From DASSFZ01 sp035283185 (GTDB lineage: Bacteria > Chloroflexota > Anaerolineae > Fen-1058), in the NCBI GenBank assembly GCA_035283185.1, contig DATEUJ010000200.1, positions 1 to 64,000 on the forward strand: a stretch of 64,000 nucleotides of DNA, in the 5' to 3' direction. Below are positions 1 through 7,375 of the stretch, piece after piece (within the stretch, counting starts at the first letter, position 1; every line of letters begins with the position of its first letter). The notes under the pieces are model-generated. The model ran no database searches. It saw nothing but the letters and a program-made list of their open reading frames with translations, and was not told the DNA's origin. The position numbers and the translations under genes are program-made.

Positions 1-66
1 GCAGGTGCTGAGTTCGGGCAGATAGTAGCGCCGATCACTGCATTCCAGAGACTTCGCGGTTCGCAT
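1..66 (-). CDS. N-terminal fragment of a hypothetical protein
   Basis: An open frame starts with ATG at 66 on the minus strand and runs off the window edge, giving 22 residues beginning MRTAKSLECSDRRYYLPEL. A GAGGTG ribosome binding site lies about 6 bases upstream of the start. It is divergent from the SSB-like gene. The fragment is too short for any family call, and even its reality rests only on the start context. Confidence 0.35.
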   Translation of the reverse strand, partial: MRTAKSLECSDRRYYLPELSTC

Positions 67-255
67 GGCCACACCTCGCAACCTGTATCGATCGCGAAGT
101 ATGCCACTTGGTCTTTAATGTGCTAGTTTTGCCGTGTTGCCATCAGAACCTTCTCATGAGTTCCGGGGCGACCGTCCCGATCTCACTCCTGCCCTGCAGG
201 ACACATCCAACTCACGCCGGTGCAAGCCGGCAAACCCCATAGGAGGATAGCCGAC

Positions 256-687
256 ATGGCTAAGAACAGTAAGAGCAACGGTAAGCAGGATGGCAAGCGC
301 AACGGGCGGCGCAACTTCGTCGTGATGACGCTCAAGCTGGTGCGCGACGCCGAGGCCAAGTACGCGGCCAGCGGGACCTTCTACGCCAAAGCGCGCGGCC
401 TGCTGCCGATGGGCAAGGACAAGCACACCAACGCGTGGCTGCCCGGCAAGTTCTTCGAGCTGGTCGCCTTCGGCAAGGGCGAAGACACCACGTTGCCGGA
501 GGCGCTCGCCCAGGCGTCGAAGGGCGACTGGGTGACGGTCACGGGCCGCCTGGTGTACGAGGAGTACACCAAGCAGGACGGCAGCACCGGCTCCAGCGAC
601 AAGGTGATCGTCCAGTCGGTCGAGCCGTACACCCACAGCCGCGACGTCGCCGAAGGCGACGAGGACGAATTCGAGATCGACGAGTAG
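256..687 (+). CDS. Single-stranded DNA-binding (SSB-like) OB-fold protein
   Basis: The 143-residue product probably binds single-stranded DNA. It has a basic, Lys/Asn-rich N-terminus (about 1-20), a central segment of SSB type with FVVMTLKLVRDAE, the T-AW--GKFFELVAFGK strand pattern and GDWVTVTGRLVYEEYT, and a very acidic tail (EGDEDEFEIDE). The tail recalls the SSB protein-interaction tip but lacks the usual terminal Phe. The ATG at 256 was chosen over an upstream in-frame ATG at 220 because AGGAGG lies at 241-246. The same AGGAGGATA leader recurs before the genes at 3322 and 4010, suggesting one module. SSB genes with such neighbours are usual on plasmids and integrative elements. The exact SSB subfamily is not resolved. 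Confidence 0.72.
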   Translation: MAKNSKSNGKQDGKRNGRRNFVVMTLKLVRDAEAKYAASGTFYAKARGLLPMGKDKHTNAWLPGKFFELVAFGKGEDTTLPEALAQASKGDWVTVTGRLVYEEYTKQDGSTGSSDKVIVQSVEPYTHSRDVAEGDEDEFEIDE

Positions 688-722
688 CGCGTTCGCTGCG
701 TCAGCTGACTACCGCTGCACGC

Positions 723-780
723 AGGCAGGCCGACCCGGCCTGCCTTCTGCCTGGAGGAGGCGGACCCTTCCGCCTCCTCC
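723..780 (+). terminator. Two tandem GC-rich hairpins after the SSB-like gene
   Basis: AGGCAGGCC (723-731) pairs with GGCCTGCCT (737-745). GGAGGAGGCGG (753-763) pairs perfectly with CCGCCTCCTCC (770-780). There is no T-run, so these may be rho-independent terminators of the T-less kind or mRNA 3'-end stabilisers. Confidence 0.5.
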
Positions 781-840
781 CCATCTATGTGGCCGCTCGA
801 TGTCTGCGCCAGACTACTCTGGCTCAGACGTTGAGCGGCA

Positions 841-891
841 ACCGCCCGCTCAGGCGGTAACCGCTCCCGACACTCATCGTGCCGGGAGCGG
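841..891 (+). repeat. Two further intergenic hairpins
   Basis: ACCGCC (841-846) pairs with GGCGGT (853-858), and CCGCTCCCG (861-869) pairs with CGGGAGCGG (883-891). They sit about 40 bases ahead of the next start codon and could influence the leader of the small gene at 929. Confidence 0.45.
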
Positions 892-928
892 CGACGGCCG
901 TTGCTCCCGGCCAGACCAGGAGGGTGTC

Positions 929-1153
929 ATGGCCGACCCGATCTACCGCCGACGAGGCGACAAGCTACATGGCAGCGCATTTCGACTGCCGTTGCCCGGC
1001 GGCTCTATCACGCTCAAACCAGGCGAGATAGCCACCATCGCGCCGTATGCCGGCGCACTCCACCAAATGGGCGCGTCTTCTGACGAGATCGCGCAGGCGA
1101 TCCAGACCAAGATCGTCGAAATGCGCCAGGCGTATCGCGTCTTCAACAGATAG
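929..1153 (+). CDS. Small hypothetical protein, 74 residues
   Basis: The product starts MADPIYRRRGDKLHGSAF and ends in a predicted helix (EIAQAIQTKIVEMRQAYRVF). No known domain is recognised. The ATG at 929 was chosen because a CAGGAGGG ribosome binding site lies 5-12 bases upstream; an upstream in-frame start at 800 would extend across the hairpins and reads as low-complexity sequence. It lies in the run of tiny genes between the SSB-like gene and the MoxR operon, and a perfect hairpin follows its stop. Confidence 0.55.
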   Translation: MADPIYRRRGDKLHGSAFRLPLPGGSITLKPGEIATIAPYAGALHQMGASSDEIAQAIQTKIVEMRQAYRVFNR

Positions 1154-1171
1154 CCTGTTGCCTCATCGACT

Positions 1172-1195
1172 GGGAGGGCCACATCCGGCCCTCCC
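1172..1195 (+). terminator. Perfect 9-bp hairpin
   Basis: GGGAGGGCC (1172-1180) and GGCCCTCCC (1187-1195) flank a 6-base loop, 18 bases after the stop of the preceding gene. No T-run follows. From here to 1467 I see no gene. Confidence 0.5.
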
Positions 1196-1467
1196 TACCC
1201 TTCCAGCCGGGCGTCAGCCTGAGTCGATGAGCCGCAGCACGTCCGCGATCGCTCGCAAAGTGGGCATCTCTATTTTCCTCAAGGTGGTCTGGATAGTTTT
1301 GCGGCGACGCGCGCCGGTTTTCGTGCCCGTCGCTACTCCTTATTCCGCTCCACCGCCCCGAAGTTCGACAACCCGTTTCCGCAGAAACCGTCGCCACGCC
1401 TCGCGTGTGCCCGATCCATCGGACCCACACGAGGCGGGACGACCCGCCACTGTTTAGGAGGACCGAC

Positions 1468-1641
1468 ATGAAACGAAACCACCGATCGCTCAAGGTGATT
1501 CTGCTGCGGCTCGCGCTGCGCCTCGGCCTGTTCCGGTCGCGCAGGTTCGCGCTGTCCGGCGAGCGCATCGGGCACCTGCCGGATGAAATCGTGCTCGATT
1601 TGTGGCAGCGGCAGCGCCCGCGAATGCGAGGCGCCCGATGA
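1468..1641 (+). CDS. Small basic hypothetical protein, 57 residues
   Basis: The product begins MKRNHRSLKVILLRLALRLG, with a short hydrophobic and basic amphipathic helix, then ALSGERIGHLPDEIVLDLW. The start at 1468 follows AGGAGG by 7 bases. Its stop overlaps the next start as ATGA (1638-1641), so it is translationally coupled to the next gene. No family recognised; the Arg/Leu-rich N-terminus suggests membrane or nucleic-acid contact, but this is a guess. Confidence 0.55.
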   Translation: MKRNHRSLKVILLRLALRLGLFRSRRFALSGERIGHLPDEIVLDLWQRQRPRMRGAR

Positions 1642-2030
1642 AGCCCCTGGCGCGCTGGATCAAAGCGGTTGCGGCGCGTGGCCTGGCCGCTGCGTTGTAT
1701 CGCCTGTCGCACGCTGCGATGTGGACGGCCGGCAAGGCAGGCGCGTGGCTCTTCACACTGGGCCGCCGGCTGGAGAGCTGGCACGTGCCGATCGATCTAC
1801 AGACCGCCTGTGATGCAGTGAAAACCCTGTCGCCGCACGAGCGCCGGCTGGCACTGTGCCTGCTCCGACTCAGCCTGCGGTGGGGCTGGATCGATCAGCT
1901 GCCGCCCCTGGACCGACTGCCCCGCGCCGACACGCCGGCTCTCGGCAACGATCTCCTGCTGCTGCTGTACGCGCCGGAGATCGCCGAAGCCTTTCGCCCG
2001 CATGTGTTTCCGCCGGCAGGAGAGCCGTGA
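1638..2030 (+). CDS. Hypothetical protein, 130 residues
   Basis: The start at 1638 overlaps the upstream stop (ATGA). The protein has a basic helical N-terminus (MKPLARWIKAVAARGLAAA), a Trp-containing helix to about residue 50, then a Leu-rich region (LSPHERRLALCLLRLSLRWGW) and a C-terminal part ending PPAGEP. No domain recognised. It is the middle gene of a three-gene string with 4-base overlaps (1468, 1638, 2027), which implies co-expression of all three. Confidence 0.55.
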   Translation: MKPLARWIKAVAARGLAAALYRLSHAAMWTAGKAGAWLFTLGRRLESWHVPIDLQTACDAVKTLSPHERRLALCLLRLSLRWGWIDQLPPLDRLPRADTPALGNDLLLLLYAPEIAEAFRPHVFPPAGEP

Positions 2031-2263
2031 GCGGTGGAAGCTTCCGGCTGCCGGGAGTCGCCGAGCCGATTCCCTGCCCGCGCTGCGGGCGGACAGACTG
2101 TGCCCGCGTCGAGACGACGAAGCGACGGCGCATCTGGTGGTGCGGCACGACCTGGCGCGACGTATCGCGCGATCTGTTGCGGCGATATGCGATGGAACTT
2201 GGACTGACGAAGCACAGAGCCACGAATAGGAGTCCCCGCTGCGTCCACCCGGCGCAGCAATAA
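2027..2263 (+). CDS. Small zinc-ribbon-like protein, 78 residues
   Basis: This gene starts with GTG at 2027, overlapping the preceding stop as GTGA. Residues about 16-24 read PCPRCGRTDC, followed by basic KRRRIWWCGTTW. The CxxC pair plus two later Cys make a small zinc knuckle plausible. The rest is basic (RDLLRRYAMELGLTKHRATNRS), so nucleic-acid binding is possible. It closes the coupled three-gene string and is followed by a hairpin. The GTG start is inferred only from the overlap. Confidence 0.5.
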   Translation: MSGGSFRLPGVAEPIPCPRCGRTDCARVETTKRRRIWWCGTTWRDVSRDLLRRYAMELGLTKHRATNRSPRCVHPAQQ

Positions 2264-2279
2264 CCGAAAAACTGCGGAT

Positions 2280-2301
2280 GGAGAGTCGCGCCCGACTCTC
2301 C
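2280..2301 (+). terminator. Perfect 9-bp hairpin after the three-gene string
   Basis: GGAGAGTCG (2280-2288) pairs with CGACTCTCC (2293-2301) around a 4-base loop. It lies 16 bases after the stop at 2263 and has no T-run. Confidence 0.55.
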
Positions 2302-2690
2302 CCGCCTTGTCTGGGCTGCACCGGGTGCAGCTCAGACGAGGCGGCAACCACTCCGCCACGCCGGTCCTTCGACTACGCTCGAGAACGGCTCGCCCGCGCG
2401 CCCACGGCCTCAAGCGCGCGGCGCGAATCGTCACGGGGCCAACCCTCACGAGAGACCGCTTCCATGATCGCACCGGGGACTACCCGCGCTCCGATTCTCC
2501 TTCCTGTTGGTCGTTCGACACCAGTGGTCAGGCCTACATCTTGAGGGATGAAGGCGGAAGGACACTTGTACCTGCGCTGCGTGCATGCGCAAGTGCAGGT
2601 GTGAAGGATGAAGAAAAACACCTCTTTCATCCTTCATCCTTCATCCCTCATCCTTCAGGCTGTGGGCCTGACCCACAAACGACACCTTCA
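2302..2690 (+). repeat. Non-coding stretch with TTCATCC tandem repeats
   Basis: No convincing gene is seen. TTCATCC-type heptamers are repeated at about 2625-2656. GAAGGATGAA at about 2602-2611 is the reverse complement of the first units, so the block can fold back. The same heptamer array recurs at about 28035-28060 in this window. Confidence 0.5.
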
Positions 2691-2707
2691 GGAAGGAGAA
2701 AGCGATC

Positions 2708-2848
2708 ATGTTGGAAGCAGGTCTTCTCGTCGGGACGGTCGTGCTGATCGGCATCGTATGGTGGACGATCGGGTTCGTCCGCGCGGTGCGAATCGCACCG
2801 GTGAAGGAGCGCGTCGAGGCGTACGGCGCCCGCAGGCGTGCGCGATGA
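2708..2848 (+). CDS. 46-residue single-pass membrane peptide
   Basis: The frame begins MLEAGLLVGTVVLIGIVWW: one strong transmembrane helix (about residues 5-24) followed by a basic tail (RAVRIAPVKERVEAYGARRRAR). AGGAAGGAG lies about 8-16 bases upstream, and the stop overlaps the next start as ATGA (2845-2848). The basic tail after the helix suggests N-out/C-in insertion. Function unknown; small phage or plasmid membrane peptides look like this. Confidence 0.55.
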   Translation: MLEAGLLVGTVVLIGIVWWTIGFVRAVRIAPVKERVEAYGARRRAR

Positions 2849-3039
2849 GCGCCGATGCCACTGTACAAACCCGGATCGACATGGATCAGGTCGTGCGGGA
2901 TCACGTGGCGTCCTACATCGCCGCGATCGTTGCTGGCGATCGATGCGCCATGCAGCGCGAATATGAATGTATGTCCGCGTTGCAGCGATTCTATACGGAT
3001 GCTATCCGGCGCGGCTACACCGTTCGCATCGCGGCATGA
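2845..3039 (+). CDS. Small hypothetical protein, 64 residues
   Basis: The start at 2845 overlaps the stop of the membrane peptide. The product (MSADATVQTRIDMDQVVRDH...) is predicted to be mostly helical, with YIAAIVAGDRCAMQREYECM in the middle and a C-terminus ending TVRIAA. No family recognised. Coupling to the membrane peptide implies that they act together or are at least made in fixed ratio. Confidence 0.5.
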   Translation: MSADATVQTRIDMDQVVRDHVASYIAAIVAGDRCAMQREYECMSALQRFYTDAIRRGYTVRIAA

Positions 3040-3066
3040 CGATCCGCAATTCACATAACCGAACAG

Positions 3067-3100
3067 GAGAAGGACGGCGCATCCCGCGCCGATCCTTCTC
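3067..3100 (+). terminator. Long interrupted hairpin
   Basis: GAGAAGGA (3067-3074) pairs with TCCTTCTC (3093-3100), and the inner GGCGC (3076-3080) pairs with GCGCC (3086-3090) around a short loop. It begins 28 bases after the stop at 3039. Confidence 0.5.
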
Positions 3101-3106
3101 AGGTGA

Positions 3107-3211
3107 TTAGTCACATGGTCACGTAGTCGATAAGTCGCGTAGCCGGTTGCTTCTACCCGAAGCGCTGCACCACATGACTTACCGAGTGCATGCCTACACG
3201 ACTAACCGGCT
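3107..3211. repeat. Inverted array of four AGTC-core 12-mers
   Basis: Two plus-strand copies (TTAGTCACATGG at 3107-3118, TAAGTCGCGTAG at 3131-3142) face two minus-strand copies (3170-3181 and 3194-3205). A half copy lies at 3123-3134. AGCCGGTT (3141-3148) and AACCGGCT (3204-3211) form a further inverted pair. The layout resembles an operator or replication/partition site more than a gene. Confidence 0.55.
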
Positions 3212-3231
3212 GAGAAGGGCCGGCGTGACAT

Positions 3232-3263
3232 AGGGCGAAGCCCACCAGGGCTTCGCTCTTTTT
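3232..3263 (+). terminator. Rho-independent terminator
   Basis: AGGGCGAAGCCC (3232-3243) pairs with GGGCTTCGCTCT (3248-3259) with one G-T pair and a 4-base loop, followed by five T (3259-3263). It insulates the MoxR-side genes from the small-gene cluster. Confidence 0.8.
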
Positions 3264-3321
3264 CTGCACTCGCGCACCGATGCGGGTGCTTGCCTGCCCA
3301 ATTCCGATAGGAGGATAGCCG

Positions 3322-3882
3322 ATGGCAAAGGAGAAGGCAGCTCAGATGCCGCTGCTGCTTGACGTAGCGGAGGAACAGCCCTCCGAATCAACTCGCGTGG
3401 ATAGCCGCCTGTTCAGTGCCGAGCAGCGACGCTACCTGTCTGGCCCGATCATCTTCCACGGCAAAGGCGGCAACACCTGGGCCGAGGACTGTCCAGACTG
3501 GCTGTACGACGCCATCCCGCGCGCCCGCTTCGAGCAAGTGCTGCTGGAAAGCGGGGGCACGGTGGCGTCCGGGCTGGCCACGCTGGAGGAGATCACAGCT
3601 TACCTGATGACGGCCAGCCTTGAAGCACCGCTGCATCACGACTACGCTGTGATCTACCTGTGGGCCGCGGCGAACGTTATCGCGCGACATCGCGGGGGCG
3701 ATCCCACCGATGTCATGCAGATGGTCGATGCAAGCGCCGTCCACGAAGTCGACGGCCGTCGCGTACTGCGCGACCTCAGTCCCGACCTGCAGCGTGAGCT
3801 GGCTTACCTGCGGCGCGAGATTCGCCGCGCGGTCGTCAGGCACGCCGCAAAACAGGCGACGCGTCGCAAGCCGTACCGGTAA
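3322..3882 (+). CDS. Hypothetical protein, 186 residues
   Basis: ATG at 3322 follows AGGAGGATAGCC, the same leader as the SSB-like gene. The protein has a Lys/Ala N-terminus, a central FHGKGGNTWAEDCPDWLYDAIPRARFEQVL segment, a helical middle (ITAYLMTASLEAPLHHDYAVIYLWAAANVIARH) and a very basic C-terminus (RREIRRAVVRHAAKQATRRKPYR). No domain recognised. Its place directly before the MoxR/VWA pair suggests it belongs to that operon. The basic tail suggests nucleic-acid contact. Confidence 0.6.
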   Translation: MAKEKAAQMPLLLDVAEEQPSESTRVDSRLFSAEQRRYLSGPIIFHGKGGNTWAEDCPDWLYDAIPRARFEQVLLESGGTVASGLATLEEITAYLMTASLEAPLHHDYAVIYLWAAANVIARHRGGDPTDVMQMVDASAVHEVDGRRVLRDLSPDLQRELAYLRREIRRAVVRHAAKQATRRKPYR

Positions 3883-4009
3883 CCAGGAGTGGCTCAACTT
3901 CACCATCACGCGCGACTGGCTTCCGCCAGTTGCGCCACCACCCGTGCGCCGAAGGCCCCTGGCGCGCGGGGTTCGTTTCAGGGGCCAAGAGTATTAGGAG
4001 GATACCAGC

Positions 4010-5482
4010 GTGGATACCCATCTGCTTTTTCGCAAGCGGCATCAGCTCGACGAAGTGCCGTTTGCCATGCGTGGCGACGAGATCCACACCTGCCTCGCCA
4101 GGCGCAACACAACCGGCCAGGCGCGCCCCAGCGCCATCCTGGTGCGGGCGTTGCTGGCTGCACTACAGGGCAGCGTCACTGAGGCGTGGACAAGCAATAG
4201 CAGCGTGTTCGCCGTTGTCCAGTCGAACAGCCGGCCGGGCACGGGCGCGACCTGCAGCATGACGCGCGATGCGTTCTACATCCCGCATGGCGCGCCCGAC
4301 AAGGTGACCTACCATGTCGGTGTGCTGGCGCTCGTCGCGGCACTGGCGCAGCCGGAGCGGGCCAAAGACCTGTTGGAGGCGTATGCCGATCTGTTAAAGG
4401 GCTACCAGACGCATGGCCTTGCCGAGCCGATCAAGTCTGCGCTCCTGCGCGCCGCAGACGAACTGTACTTCCAAGTGCGGTATGCCGACCAACATCCGGA
4501 CGAGGCCAACGACCGGCTCGCCGGTATGAACGTCTTCGACACGACGACCGCAACGCCAACGATCGCCCCACTGGCGACGGCCGTCGAGATCGAAGCGCTC
4601 ACCGACCCGGAGCAACTCAAACGGGTACGCCAGCAGGCCAGGCGCGCCCGCAAGGTGAAGGGTAAGACAGCGGACGGCTTTCAGAGGAAGGTGTCCGGCG
4701 CGATCGGCCGCGCCGTCGCGCGGCTGGCCGATCAGGTCGAGGCCGTGCTGCAACGTGGCGGCACGCCGCTGCTGGTCGGGCCGACAGGCGTCGGCAAGAC
4801 GTCGGCGGTGCGGCTGCTGGCGGTGCGCAACGGCTGGGCGTTCGAGGAGATTGCCGGTTCGCCGTCGTTCGCGGACGCCGACCTGGTCGGGCTGCGCATG
4901 GCCGACCGCGATGTGCCGGGCGTCTTCGCACGCGCCTTCGAGCGCGCGCGGGGCGGCGAAACAGTCCTGATGTTCCTGGACGAGTTCACGCGCTTCAACA
5001 CCCGCGCGCAGGACATCCTGATGCGGCCGCTGCTACCGGTGCCGGCCGAGGTGGCGCAGGCGATGCAGATCGTCACCGACGAGCCGCTGCGCATGGTCGA
5101 AGTCCCGCTGTGGGGCATGGACTGGGCGCCGGCGGCCGGCGTTCACGTCGTGCTGGCTTGCAACCCGTGGGGCAGTACACTCGACCCGGCGCTGGTGCGC
5201 CGCGCAGCGCCGATCGAGGTGGCGTTCGATGCGGCTGTCGCCGATCTGTTCGACAAGCCGATCGTCGACGTCGTCAAGGCATCGTGGAAGGCTGCCGCCG
5301 ACGGCCAGACGCCGCTGCCGATCGAGTACCAGGCGCTGGCGTCCGCGGCCGGATCGGACGATACCGGCTTCGTCGCCGACTATCTGACCCGGCTGGCGGT
5401 GGTCGACCGGGCAGCATCACTTGGCTTTCGGAAGATCGCCGAGGGACTGGGGATGCAGTTCGCGGGAGGCGGTCATGACTGA
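4010..5482 (+). CDS. MoxR-type AAA+ ATPase
   Basis: The 490-residue protein is an AAA+ ATPase of the MoxR kind, a chaperone-like remodelling motor that works with VWA partners. The first about 200 residues are unassigned and helical. The AAA+ core follows: Walker A GPTGVGKT (about 258-266), Walker B VLMFLDEF (about 318-325), LRMADRDVPGVFARAFERA between them, and sensor-1 LACNPWGS. GTG at 4010 was chosen because AGGAGG lies at 3996-4001. Its end overlaps the VWA gene start by 8 bases, so the two are coupled. MoxR plus VWA pairs assemble or activate metal-dependent complexes. The substrate here is unknown. Confidence 0.85.
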   Translation: MDTHLLFRKRHQLDEVPFAMRGDEIHTCLARRNTTGQARPSAILVRALLAALQGSVTEAWTSNSSVFAVVQSNSRPGTGATCSMTRDAFYIPHGAPDKVTYHVGVLALVAALAQPERAKDLLEAYADLLKGYQTHGLAEPIKSALLRAADELYFQVRYADQHPDEANDRLAGMNVFDTTTATPTIAPLATAVEIEALTDPEQLKRVRQQARRARKVKGKTADGFQRKVSGAIGRAVARLADQVEAVLQRGGTPLLVGPTGVGKTSAVRLLAVRNGWAFEEIAGSPSFADADLVGLRMADRDVPGVFARAFERARGGETVLMFLDEFTRFNTRAQDILMRPLLPVPAEVAQAMQIVTDEPLRMVEVPLWGMDWAPAAGVHVVLACNPWGSTLDPALVRRAAPIEVAFDAAVADLFDKPIVDVVKASWKAAADGQTPLPIEYQALASAAGSDDTGFVADYLTRLAVVDRAASLGFRKIAEGLGMQFAGGGHD

Positions 5483-6908
5483 CATACCGGCCATGCTCAC
5501 CGCAGCCGCCAACCAGATCCTCAGCATCATCGCGCCAACGGTCAGCACGTTGATCTCGGCGACGGTCGTCGTTGACGAACAAGCGACAACTGCAAGCACC
5601 AACGGCGTGTGGATTCGCATGCCCGTGAAGTTCTGCGGGCGCGACGTGCTGGCCGAGCCGGACATCGCGGTCGGGCTACTGGCGCACGAGGGCGGCCACT
5701 TCTTCCAACCGCTGGAGGAGATGGACCGCGTAGAGAAGGAGCACGGCGTCCCGCACTGGCTGGGCAACGTCCTGCTCGACATCCACGGCGAAAGCCTGAT
5801 CGAGACGGTGTTCCCCGCCTTTGGCGTGCCGCTATCCGCTGTGCGCCAGGCGGCGGCCAGGATTCACATGAACGACTATGACGCGACACTGCGCGACGGG
5901 CGGGCGTCGTTCACCGAGAAGGCTTCGGCTGCGGCGCTCAAGGGACGCTTCTACGATCCCCGATACCCCTTCGCCGTATTCGGTGTGTCCGACGATCGGC
6001 TCTACCGGTTCATCGCCGAACTGTCGCGAGCCATCTACACCCCCGTCAAGCAGCTGCCCGATCTGGCTGTCCGGATCATCAACGCCTTTCCCGAGCTGAA
6101 GCACATGCAGCCACCCGAAGGGCTGGGCAATCCGCTGGACGGCGTCTCGTCCGGTGGCGATGGACTGCCGGCGGTCCGCCGCGAGGCGTCCCCAGCCGAC
6201 AACGGTCAGCGAGTGCTGGGCGGCGGGGGTTCCGGGTCGGGTTCCGATCACATCCGGCAATCGACCTTCTCCCGCCAGCCGCCGCACCCGGATGCGGTGC
6301 GCATGGCGCGGTACATCCAGCCTCGGTTTGAGCAGCCACGCGGCAGTATTGCACTGGCTGCACCGGGTCGCCTCGACCGGCTGGAGCTGGCGCGCGGAGC
6401 GGCGATCCCGTTCCGCATGGATGTGCCGCCAGGCGTCGATCAGCCTGCGCCGCAGGTGGTCATCGCGCTCGACCGGTCGGGTAGCATGAATCAGGAGAAT
6501 AAGCTCAGGAGGGCGCAGATCGCTGCGCAGGCGATCGCACTGGCCGTCCGCCACAACAGCGGTGATGTGCGCAGCCTGCTGTTCGACGACGTCGCGCGTA
6601 TCGCCAGGGACTTCGGAGACGATCCGTTGTTCGCGGGCGTTCACGCCGCCGGCGGAACGTCGTTCCTGTTCCTGCCGGCTGTGTGGCGGCGCTTTCCGCG
6701 CCACCAAGTGTTCGTCGTGACCGACGGCGACGGTGCGATTCCACTTGCGCTGCCGGTCGATCGACGGCGAACGGTCGCAGTGCTCATCCCGCCGCAGACG
6801 CGACCGGACCTGATGAGGCAGGTTGCCGACACGGTGATCTCGATCGACCGTCTGGATGACCTGCCCTGGCTGCTGGGGATGATGATCCCGCGCACGCGTG
6901 TGGCGTAG
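5475..6908 (+). CDS. HExxH (DUF2201-like) and von Willebrand A domain protein
   Basis: The ATG at 5475 overlaps the end of the MoxR gene and follows GGGAGGC. In the 477-residue product, residues about 71-75 read HEGGH, a zincin-type HExxH, followed by LLDIHGESLIE as a possible third-ligand helix. A Gly/Ser-rich linker (about 225-265) leads to a C-terminal VWA domain with the MIDAS motif DRSGSM (about 333-338) and a TDGDG segment. This matches the known layout of putative metallopeptidase/VWA proteins that partner MoxR ATPases. It is the last gene of the operon and is followed by hairpins. Whether the zincin site is active cannot be told from sequence. Confidence 0.8.
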   Translation: MTDIPAMLTAAANQILSIIAPTVSTLISATVVVDEQATTASTNGVWIRMPVKFCGRDVLAEPDIAVGLLAHEGGHFFQPLEEMDRVEKEHGVPHWLGNVLLDIHGESLIETVFPAFGVPLSAVRQAAARIHMNDYDATLRDGRASFTEKASAAALKGRFYDPRYPFAVFGVSDDRLYRFIAELSRAIYTPVKQLPDLAVRIINAFPELKHMQPPEGLGNPLDGVSSGGDGLPAVRREASPADNGQRVLGGGGSGSGSDHIRQSTFSRQPPHPDAVRMARYIQPRFEQPRGSIALAAPGRLDRLELARGAAIPFRMDVPPGVDQPAPQVVIALDRSGSMNQENKLRRAQIAAQAIALAVRHNSGDVRSLLFDDVARIARDFGDDPLFAGVHAAGGTSFLFLPAVWRRFPRHQVFVVTDGDGAIPLALPVDRRRTVAVLIPPQTRPDLMRQVADTVISIDRLDDLPWLLGMMIPRTRVA

Positions 6909-6978
6909 GAGGATCACTGCGAGAATCCCATACCGCCAGCGGTATGCGTTGTGGCAAGACGTTGTGTACGTCATGGGT

Positions 6979-7042
6979 AGGGCCTATCGGCCCTCTCCAA
7001 CTGAATATGGCAAAAAGCCGTGGACACCCTCCGCGGCTTTTT
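6979..7042 (+). terminator. Hairpin plus rho-independent terminator after the MoxR/VWA operon
   Basis: AGGGCC (6979-6984) pairs with GGCCCT (6989-6994). A second, stronger stem, AAAAAGCCGTGGA (7012-7024) with TCCGCGGCTTTTT (7030-7042), has T-runs on both strands and could act in both directions. That suits the convergent small gene at 7123-7353. Confidence 0.75.
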
Positions 7043-7122
7043 TGTTGGCAACTGGCGAATGATCAGAAACGTCTCCGAGCGATCGCGGGCGTTTTCCGTC
7101 AGGATGGCAGCCTACAGGCAAG

Positions 7123-7353
7123 TCAAGCGCGAAGGCGAAAGCGCACGGCCATCCAGCCTGGCAGCCCATCCGGCTCGAACGGCTCGCCGACGACCTCGAT
7201 GCCCGCTGTGCGTCGCAGCACCTCGAGATCCATCATAGGCACAGGCGGGCACCAGCGGGCCACGTACAAGCCATCGCCGAGCGGCACGATGCTCTCCGGG
7301 TCGACCGGGTCGATCTTGTGCAGGATGTCACTGACAGTCATCAACATGCTCAT
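7123..7353 (-). CDS. Small hypothetical protein, 76 residues
   Basis: The product begins MSMLMTVSDILHKIDPVDPESIVPLGDGLYVARW and ends EVVGEPFEPDGLPGWMAVRFRLRA. It is acidic and compact, with a hydrophobic strand pattern. The start at 7353 follows AGGAAAGGA by about 8 bases on the minus strand. It converges on the MoxR/VWA operon across the bidirectional terminator. No family recognised. Confidence 0.5.
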   Translation of the reverse strand: MSMLMTVSDILHKIDPVDPESIVPLGDGLYVARWCPPVPMMDLEVLRRTAGIEVVGEPFEPDGLPGWMAVRFRLRA

Positions 7354-7375
7354 GTGCGGGTCCTTTCCTTTTTAT

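Noticed and set aside
154..636. Long minus-strand open frame opposite the SSB-like gene
   Set aside because: Arg/Gly/Val-rich antisense of a GC-rich gene, with no ribosome binding site; the plus strand has a coherent OB-fold protein.
5832..6974. 380-codon minus-strand frame opposite the VWA gene
   Set aside because: Arg/His-rich shadow without start context; the VWA/HExxH protein on the plus strand explains the region.
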